This document shows positions 58,163-64,000 of a stretch of DNA of 64,000 nt, piece after piece. A program made the position numbers and the translations under genes. Origin of the DNA: Mesorhizobium sp. DCY119 (GTDB taxonomy: Bacteria; Pseudomonadota; Alphaproteobacteria; Rhizobiales; Rhizobiaceae); NCBI RefSeq assembly GCF_003590645.1, contig NZ_CP031834.1, positions 806,001-870,000 of the forward strand, given 5' to 3'. The notes under the pieces were generated by a model. The model was not told the DNA's origin, ran no database searches, and was given only the letters and a program-made list of their open reading frames with translations. How positions within the stretch are numbered: the first letter of the stretch is position 1; each line of letters starts with the position of its first letter.

Positions 58163-58252
58163 ATGCTGATCGATTACGTCCTCTCAGGCGGCGTCACGCT
58201 GCTGCTCACCGTCTATCTCATCTTCGCCCTGATCCGCCCCGAGCGCTTCTGA
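58163..58252 (+). CDS. kdpF: KdpF, small subunit of the Kdp potassium pump
   Basis: 29-residue single-helix peptide that stabilises the KdpFABC complex. It begins [15 protein letters not shown] and ends LIRPERF, and the ending IRPERF is the KdpF signature. GGAGCGAG precedes the ATG. It is followed by kdpA after 34 bases. It is easily missed because of its size. Confidence 0.92.
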   Translation: MLIDYVLSGGVTLLLTVYLIFALIRPERF

Positions 58253-58286
58253 CGGCCATCATCACGACTGCGAAAGTAGAAAAGCC

Positions 58287-59990
58287 ATGACCATCAACGG
58301 CTGGATCCAGATCCTGATTTTTTGCGGGATCGTCGTTCTTCTCGTCAAGCCGCTCGGCGGCTACATGACGCGCGTCTATCAGGGCGAGCGCACCTTCCTG
58401 TCCTTCATCTTCGCGCCGTTTGAGCGGCTGCTCTATCGCCTCGCCGGCACCAGTGAAAACGAGGACCAGCACTGGACGACCTATGCCGCGGGCATGCTCG
58501 CCTTCAACCTGCTCGGCTTCCTCGTGCTCTATGCGTTGCAGCGCTTCCAGGCGGGCTTGCCCTTCAATCCCGCCGGCATGAGCGCGGTCGGACCCGAGCT
58601 TGCCTTCAACACGGCGACAAGCTTCGTCACCAACACCAACTGGCAGAACTATGGCGGCGAAAGCACCATGTCCTACCTCGTGCAGATGGCTGGCCTGACG
58701 GTGCAGAATTTCGTTTCCGCCGCGACCGGCATGGCGCTCGCCATCGCCCTGGTGCGCGGCTTCTCGCGTGCGTCCGCCAAGTCGATCGGCAATTTCTGGG
58801 TCGATCTGACACGCTCGACGCTCTACATCCTTCTGCCGCTCTGCATCGTGCTGACGCTGTTCTATGTCTATAGCGGCGTGCCGCAGACGCTGGGCGCCTA
58901 CATCGATGCGACGACACTCGAAGGCGCCAGGCAGACCATTGCTGTCGGACCGGTCGCCTCGCAGCTGGCGATCAAGATGCTCGGCACCAATGGGGGTGGG
59001 TTCTTCAACGCCAATTCGGCGCATCCGTTCGAAAATCCCGACGCGCTGGTCAATCTCGTCCAGATGGTCACCATCTTTGCGATCGGCGCAGCCCTCACCA
59101 ACGTCTTCGGCCGCATGGTCGGCAACCAGCGTCAGGGCTGGGCGATCCTTTCCGCCATGGGTGTGCTGTTCATCGTTGGCGTTACCGTCACCTATTGGGC
59201 GGAAGCCGCCGGCAATCCGCTGATCCATGCGCTCGGCGTCGAGGGCGGCAATATGGAAGGCAAGGAAGTACGCTTCGGCATTCCGCTTTCCGCACTATTC
59301 GCCGTCGTCACCACTGCGGCGTCCTGCGGTGCGGTCAATGCCATGCATGACTCGTTCACCGCACTCGGCGGCATGATCCCGATCATCAACATGGAGCTCG
59401 GCGAGGTCATCGTCGGCGGCGTCGGTGCTGGTCTCTACGGCATCCTGATCTTCGTCATCATCGCCATCTTCGTCGCTGGCCTGATGGTCGGGCGCACACC
59501 CGAATATCTCGGCAAGAAGATCGAGGGCAAGGAAGTGAAGATGGCGATGCTGGCCATGCTCTGCCTGCCGCTGGCCATGCTGGTCTTCACCGCCATCAGC
59601 GTCGTCATGCCCTCCTCGGTGGCGTCGATCGCCAATCAGGGACCGCACGGCTTCTCGGAGATCCTTTATGCCTACACCTCGGCGGCGGCCAATAACGGCT
59701 CGGCCTTCGGCGGCCTCACCGGCAACACGCCCTGGTACAACATCACGCTCGGCATCGTCATGATGATGGGCCGCTTCCTGGTCATCGTGCCCGCACTGGC
59801 AATTGCCGGCTCGCTGGCGGCCAAGAAGACGGTTCCGGCGTCTGCCGGCACCTTCCCGACCGACAGCGGCCTGTTCGTCGGCCTGCTGGTCGGCGTCATC
59901 CTGATCGTCGGCGGCCTCACCTTCCTGCCCGCGCTGGCGCTCGGCCCGATCGCCGAACATCTGGCGATCGCTGCCGGCCAGACCTTCTAA
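58287..59990 (+). CDS. kdpA: KdpA, potassium-binding and channel subunit
   Basis: 567-residue membrane subunit that selects and takes in potassium ions. It has about ten helices and the four pore-loop motifs of the superfamily of K+ transporters: [33 protein letters not shown], and the two later ones around [15 protein letters not shown] and [14 protein letters not shown]. Length agrees with E. coli KdpA. It is part of kdpFABC-D and is expected to be induced under low potassium through KdpD/KdpE. Confidence 0.98.
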   Translation: MTINGWIQILIFCGIVVLLVKPLGGYMTRVYQGERTFLSFIFAPFERLLYRLAGTSENEDQHWTTYAAGMLAFNLLGFLVLYALQRFQAGLPFNPAGMSAVGPELAFNTATSFVTNTNWQNYGGESTMSYLVQMAGLTVQNFVSAATGMALAIALVRGFSRASAKSIGNFWVDLTRSTLYILLPLCIVLTLFYVYSGVPQTLGAYIDATTLEGARQTIAVGPVASQLAIKMLGTNGGGFFNANSAHPFENPDALVNLVQMVTIFAIGAALTNVFGRMVGNQRQGWAILSAMGVLFIVGVTVTYWAEAAGNPLIHALGVEGGNMEGKEVRFGIPLSALFAVVTTAASCGAVNAMHDSFTALGGMIPIINMELGEVIVGGVGAGLYGILIFVIIAIFVAGLMVGRTPEYLGKKIEGKEVKMAMLAMLCLPLAMLVFTAISVVMPSSVASIANQGPHGFSEILYAYTSAAANNGSAFGGLTGNTPWYNITLGIVMMMGRFLVIVPALAIAGSLAAKKTVPASAGTFPTDSGLFVGLLVGVILIVGGLTFLPALALGPIAEHLAIAAGQTF

Positions 59991-59999
59991 TTTGGAAGA

Positions 60000-62102
60000 A
60001 TGACAATGAGCAAAATGAAATCGGCGAGCATCATGGATGCAGCCATAATCGTCCCGGCCATCGGCGCGGCCTTCAAGAAGCTCGATCCGCGCTCGCTCGC
60101 CAGAAACCCGGTGATGTTCGTCGTCGCCGTGGTCTCGGCGTTGACCACGGTGCTGTTCCTCAAGGACATAGCTGTGGGCAATTCCAACCTCGGCTTCTCC
60201 TTCCAGATCATCGTCTGGCTGTGGTTCACCGTGTTGTTCGCCAACTTTGCCGAAGCCGTCGCCGAAGGGCGCGGCAAGGCGCAGGCGGATTCGCTGCGGC
60301 GAACCCGCACCGAGACGCAGGCCAAGCTGCTGACCGGTGATGACCGCGCCAAGTTCACCATGGTGCCCGGCGCGGGCTTGAAGGTCGGTGATCTCGTGCT
60401 GGTCGAGGCGGGCGACATCATCCCCTCCGACGGCGAGGTGGTCGAAGGCGTGGCCTCGGTCAACGAAGCGGCCATCACCGGCGAATCCGCGCCCGTCATT
60501 CGCGAATCGGGCGGCGACCGCTCGGCCGTCACCGGCGGCACGCAGGTGCTGTCCGACTGGATCAAGGTGCGCATCACCGCTGCTGCAGGCTCGACCTTCC
60601 TCGACCGCATGATCGCGCTGGTCGAAGGTGCCGAGCGGCAGAAGACGCCCAACGAGATCGCGCTCAACATTCTGCTCGCTGGCATGACGCTGATCTTCGT
60701 GCTGGCGACCGCGACAATCCCGAGCTTCGCCACCTATGCCGGCGGCTCGGTTCCGGTCGTGGTGCTGGTGGCGCTGTTCGTGACGCTGATCCCGACGACC
60801 ATCGGCGCGCTGCTGTCGGCCATCGGCATTGCCGGCATGGACCGCCTGGTGCGCTTCAACGTGCTGGCCATGTCCGGTCGCGCGGTGGAGGCCGCCGGCG
60901 ACGTCGATACGCTGCTTCTCGACAAGACCGGCACGATCACGCTCGGCAATCGTCAGGCCAGCGAATTCCGTCCGATCAAGGGCGTGACCGAGAAGGAACT
61001 GGCGGACGCCGCCCAGCTCGCCTCGCTTGCCGACGAGACGCCCGAAGGTCGTTCGATCGTCGTGCTGGCCAAGGAAAAATATGCCATCCGCGAGCGCGAC
61101 ATGCGCACGCTGCATGCCAGCTTCGTGCCCTTCACGGCGCAGACTCGCATGAGCGGCGTCGATGTCGAGGGCAGCTCGATCCGCAAGGGCGCGGTCGACG
61201 CCATCCTCGACCATGTCGCCAAGGGGCCGGCGTCGGCACTGGCCAGCTCGGCCTCGGGCGTGACGACGATGCAGGCGTCGAGCGCCAGCATTGCCGAAAT
61301 CCGCTCTATCGCCGAGCAGATCGCCAAGTCCGGCGGCACGCCGCTGGCGGTGGTGCGCGACGGACGCCCCCTCGGCGTCATCCACCTCAAGGACATCGTC
61401 AAGGGCGGCATCAAGGAGCGTTTCACCGAACTGCGCCGCATGGGTATCCGCACGGTGATGATCACCGGCGACAATCCGATGACGGCGGCGGCCATCGCCG
61501 CCGAAGCCGGCGTTGACGATTTCCTCGCCCAGGCTACGCCCGAAAACAAGCTGCAGCTGATCCGCGAGGAACAGGCCAAGGGCAAGCTGGTGGCGATGTG
61601 CGGCGACGGCACCAACGATGCGCCCGCACTGGCGCAGGCCGATGTCGGCGTTGCCATGAACACCGGCACGGTGGCGGCGCGCGAGGCCGGCAACATGGTC
61701 GATCTGGATTCCGATCCGACCAAGCTCATCGAGATCGTCGAGATCGGCAAGCAGCTCCTGATGACTCGTGGTGCGCTGACGACCTTCTCCATCGCCAACG
61801 ACATCGCCAAATATTTCGCCATCATCCCGGCGATGTTCCTGGCCTTCTATCCGCAGCTTCAGGTGCTGAACGTCATGAACCTGTCGACGCCGCAATCGGC
61901 GATCCTGTCGGCGATCATCTTCAACGCGCTGATCATCATCGCGCTGATCCCGCTGGCGCTGCGCGGCGTCAAATATCATGCGGTCGGTGCCGCCTCGCTG
62001 CTGCGCCGCAATCTCGTCATCTACGGCCTGGGCGGCATCATCGTGCCCTTCATCGGCATCAAGGCGATCGACCTCGTCGTCTCCGCACTCGGCCTGGCAT
62101 AA
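60000..62102 (+). CDS. kdpB: KdpB, P-type ATPase subunit
   Basis: 700-residue catalytic subunit that hydrolyses ATP to power potassium uptake. The phosphorylated aspartate is in [19 protein letters not shown] (about residue 308). The actuator TGES motif is [17 protein letters not shown], and the nucleotide and hinge motifs are [53 protein letters not shown]. Alternative start ATG at 60006 has better spacing from GGAAGA. It follows kdpA by nine bases. Confidence 0.98.
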   Translation: MTMSKMKSASIMDAAIIVPAIGAAFKKLDPRSLARNPVMFVVAVVSALTTVLFLKDIAVGNSNLGFSFQIIVWLWFTVLFANFAEAVAEGRGKAQADSLRRTRTETQAKLLTGDDRAKFTMVPGAGLKVGDLVLVEAGDIIPSDGEVVEGVASVNEAAITGESAPVIRESGGDRSAVTGGTQVLSDWIKVRITAAAGSTFLDRMIALVEGAERQKTPNEIALNILLAGMTLIFVLATATIPSFATYAGGSVPVVVLVALFVTLIPTTIGALLSAIGIAGMDRLVRFNVLAMSGRAVEAAGDVDTLLLDKTGTITLGNRQASEFRPIKGVTEKELADAAQLASLADETPEGRSIVVLAKEKYAIRERDMRTLHASFVPFTAQTRMSGVDVEGSSIRKGAVDAILDHVAKGPASALASSASGVTTMQASSASIAEIRSIAEQIAKSGGTPLAVVRDGRPLGVIHLKDIVKGGIKERFTELRRMGIRTVMITGDNPMTAAAIAAEAGVDDFLAQATPENKLQLIREEQAKGKLVAMCGDGTNDAPALAQADVGVAMNTGTVAAREAGNMVDLDSDPTKLIEIVEIGKQLLMTRGALTTFSIANDIAKYFAIIPAMFLAFYPQLQVLNVMNLSTPQSAILSAIIFNALIIIALIPLALRGVKYHAVGAASLLRRNLVIYGLGGIIVPFIGIKAIDLVVSALGLA

Positions 62103-62113
62103 GGAAGACCATC

Positions 62114-62716
62114 ATGTTGAAGCAACTTCGACCCGCACTGGTCATGATCGTCATCTTCACGGCGATCACCGGCCTGGCCTATCCGCTCGCCATGACCGGC
62201 ATTGCCGGCGCGCTGTTTCCACGACAGGCCGAGGGCAGCCTGATCACCGAGAACGGCACCGTTATCGGCTCCGAACTGATCGGCCAGAACTTTGCCAGCG
62301 AGAAATATTTCCACGGCCGTCCGTCGGTGACGCTCGGTCCAGACCCGGTCGACCCGTCGAAATCGGTCGTCGTGCCCTATAACGCCGTGAACTCGATGGG
62401 CTCCAATCTCGGCCCGGCCAATCCGGCGCTGATCGAGCGCGTCAAGGGCGACCTGGAGAAACTCAAGGCGGAAAACCCCGGCCAGCCCGTGCCGATCGAT
62501 CTGGTGACCACCACCGGCAGCGGCCTCGATCCGGACATCTCGCCGGAGGGTGCATTGTTTCAGGTGCCGCGCGTCGCCAAGGCGCGGGACGTTTCGGAAG
62601 ACAAGCTCCGCGATCTGGTGAGCGATCTGACACAGGCGCCGATCCTCGGCATATTGGGCGAAGCGCGCGTGAATGTTCTGGCGCTCAACCGCGCGCTGGA
62701 TGCGATGACGAAGTAA
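62114..62716 (+). CDS. kdpC: KdpC subunit
   Basis: 200-residue subunit required for assembly and stability of the Kdp complex. It has one N-terminal membrane helix (LRPALVMIVIFTAITGLAYPLAMTGIAGALFP) and a periplasmic domain with GSELIGQNFASEKYFHGRPS, GSNLGPANPALIERV and TTTGSGLDPDISPEGALFQVPRVAKAR, the family signature. The frame is open further upstream inside kdpB; the ATG at 62114 with AAGGAAG before it is correct. Confidence 0.97.
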   Translation: MLKQLRPALVMIVIFTAITGLAYPLAMTGIAGALFPRQAEGSLITENGTVIGSELIGQNFASEKYFHGRPSVTLGPDPVDPSKSVVVPYNAVNSMGSNLGPANPALIERVKGDLEKLKAENPGQPVPIDLVTTTGSGLDPDISPEGALFQVPRVAKARDVSEDKLRDLVSDLTQAPILGILGEARVNVLALNRALDAMTK

Positions 62717-62806
62717 GATATTCGGAGCCTTCGCCGCCGCGATTGACCTCGCGGTGGCTTTGCATGAGGAATGATGCGGGCCATTCGCCCGAAATGAGCA
62801 GTGCGC

Positions 62807-64000
62807 ATGCCTGACGACAGCGACAGGCGTCCCTCGCCGGATGCCCTTCTGGAAGCCGCGGAGCGAGAGCTTCGCGGCAAGTTGCGTATTTTCCTGGGCG
62901 CGGCTCCCGGTGTCGGCAAGACGTTCGAGATGCTGCTTTCGGGCCGCGCCCGTCAGGCCGAGGGCGTCGATGTCGTCATCGGCGTCGTCGAAACCCATGG
63001 CCGCAAGGAGACCGAGGCGCTTCTCAAGGGCTTCGAGATCATTCCGCGCGTGCCCGTGCCCTACAAGGAGCGCGCGCTCGACGAGATGGATATCGACGCG
63101 ATCCTCGCGCGCCGGCCGCAACTGGTTCTGGTCGATGAGCTTGCCCACACCAACGCGCCCGGCAGCCGCCATCCCAAGCGCTATCTGGATATCGAGGAAC
63201 TGCTCGCCGCCGGCATCGATGTCTACACCACCGTCAACATCCAGCACGTCGAAAGCCTGAACGACATCGTCGCGCAGATCACCCGCGTGCGGGTGCGCGA
63301 GACGGTGCCGGATTCCTTCATCGACCGTGCCGACGACATCGAGGTCATCGACCTCACGCCAGGCGACCTGATCGAGCGGCTGAAGCAGGGCAAGGTCTAC
63401 ATGCCCCGCACGGCCAAGGCTGCTGTCGAAAACTATTTCTCGCCGGGCAACCTGACGGCGCTGCGCGAACTGGCCCTGCGGCGCACGGCCCAGCGCGTCG
63501 ACGAGCAGCTTGTCAGCCATATGCGCGAGAACGCCATCTCCGGGCCATGGGCAGCGGGTGAGCGGGTGCTGGTGTGTATCGACGAGGCACCGCGTGCTGC
63601 CGCGATGGTGCGCTATGGCAGGCGGCTGGCAGAGCGGTTACGCGCGCCGTGGTCGGTGGTGACGGTCGAGACGACGCATGCGGCGCGCCTAACCGAGGCC
63701 GAGCGCGACCGGATCGCCAGCGCGCTGCGGCTTGCCGAGAGCCTGGGCGCGGAGGCTGCGACCTTGCCGGGACGCACGGTCGCCGAGGAGATCATGCGCT
63801 ATGCGCGCGAGCGCAACGTCACGCACATCATCGTCGGCAGCTCCGACAAGGCGCGCTGGCGCGAATGGATCGAAGGCTCGGTGACGCACGACCTGATCCG
63901 CATTGCCGGCGATATCAGCGTGCATGTGATCTCGGGTCGGGAGGTCGCACCCAAGCCGCCGCGAGGCTCAGTGCAGGATGCCGGCACGACGGGTTTTTCC
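62807..64000 (+). CDS. kdpD: KdpD, sensor histidine kinase (5' part, cut by window end)
   Basis: The first ~398 residues are visible. The N-terminal KdpD domain has Walker A GAAPGVGKTFEML, the Walker B-like LVLVDELAHTNAPGSRHPKRYLDIEELLAAGIDVYTTVNIQHVESLND, followed by a Usp-like domain (ERVLVCIDEAPRAAAMVRYGRRLAERL... HIIVGSSDKARWREWIEGSVTHDLIRIAGDISVHVI). The membrane and kinase domains lie outside the window. It senses low potassium and activates kdp through KdpE. The start follows kdpC by 90 bases. Confidence 0.95.
   Translation, partial: MPDDSDRRPSPDALLEAAERELRGKLRIFLGAAPGVGKTFEMLLSGRARQAEGVDVVIGVVETHGRKETEALLKGFEIIPRVPVPYKERALDEMDIDAILARRPQLVLVDELAHTNAPGSRHPKRYLDIEELLAAGIDVYTTVNIQHVESLNDIVAQITRVRVRETVPDSFIDRADDIEVIDLTPGDLIERLKQGKVYMPRTAKAAVENYFSPGNLTALRELALRRTAQRVDEQLVSHMRENAISGPWAAGERVLVCIDEAPRAAAMVRYGRRLAERLRAPWSVVTVETTHAARLTEAERDRIASALRLAESLGAEAATLPGRTVAEEIMRYARERNVTHIIVGSSDKARWREWIEGSVTHDLIRIAGDISVHVISGREVAPKPPRGSVQDAGTTGFS

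Noticed and set aside
59295-61979. 894-residue open frame on the minus strand across kdpA and kdpB
   Set aside because: It is a shadow of the third-base GC bias of the kdp genes; the opposite strand has unmistakable KdpA/KdpB domains, and the frame is rich in Arg, Asp, His and Gln without domains.

Overview
The window reads as a stretch of core chromosome from an alphaproteobacterium of the order Hyphomicrobiales (Rhizobiales), most like Mesorhizobium, Aminobacter or related Phyllobacteriaceae. The evidence is high GC with dense coding, a roughly 1,600-residue NAD-glutamate dehydrogenase, a usg gene, a DUF1674/SDHAF4-type protein, an atpHAGDC operon whose beta subunit has a long Ala/Lys/Pro-rich N-terminal tail, a quinone-type (CyaC-like) adenylate cyclase, and GC-rich palindromic intergenic repeats. 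I see no phage, plasmid backbone, insertion sequence, CRISPR array or rRNA operon. There is one tRNA.

Layout. 1-8.3 kb: purine nucleoside permease-like protein, tRNA-Ala(CGC), YggT and DUF167 proteins, inorganic pyrophosphatase, an acetyltransferase, a LemA/TPM membrane module, pyridoxal kinase and a DUF429 protein. 8.3-15.2 kb: beta-carbonic anhydrase, a small exported NTF2-like protein, a MarR-regulated Bcr/CflA efflux pump with visible operators, an M3 oligopeptidase and a Tat-exported PhoD-type phosphatase with a duplicated, highly structured leader. 15.2-25.3 kb: a redox-type membrane adenylate cyclase (heme-b-like anchor, 2Fe-2S domain, class III cyclase), typA/bipA, a LysE exporter, a YCII protein and the giant NAD-glutamate dehydrogenase. 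25.3-36 kb: SRPBCC protein, a second class III cyclase, a UMF1-type MFS protein, purH, heparinase-like protein, rsmB, a frameshifted htpX, a DUF1674 protein and a transglutaminase-like protein. 36-45.8 kb: a TadG/von Willebrand pilus-type protein, a possible 23-codon minigene with a perfect Shine-Dalgarno, acetyl-CoA synthetase, usg, an aldo/keto reductase, yggS, leuS and lptE. 45.8-52.3 kb: an AAA ATPase, transaldolase/fructose-6-phosphate aldolase, priA, a compositionally different RhuM-family gene, an Asp/Glu racemase and a small membrane protein. 52.5-57.8 kb: F1 ATP synthase operon atpHAGDC. 58-64 kb: high-affinity potassium pump operon, small ORF-kdpF-kdpA-kdpB-kdpC-kdpD, with kdpD cut by the window end.

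Most of the window is housekeeping: energy metabolism (F1 ATPase, acetate activation, pyrophosphate removal, glutamate catabolism), translation (leuS, typA, rsmB, tRNA), replication restart (priA), envelope (lptE, htpX) and ion homeostasis (kdp). The less ordinary items are the phoD leader (exact 114-bp in-frame tandem duplication carrying hairpins that pair with the ribosome-binding site), the htpX frameshift in a C/G homopolymer, two microgenes (a perfect-SD 23-codon ORF downstream of acs and a 27-residue membrane peptide ahead of kdpF), the inverted repeat inside the atp operon, and the CyaC-like cyclase. No multi-gene system looks wholly undescribed. The phoD leader and the 23-codon ORF are the strongest candidates for new regulatory biology.
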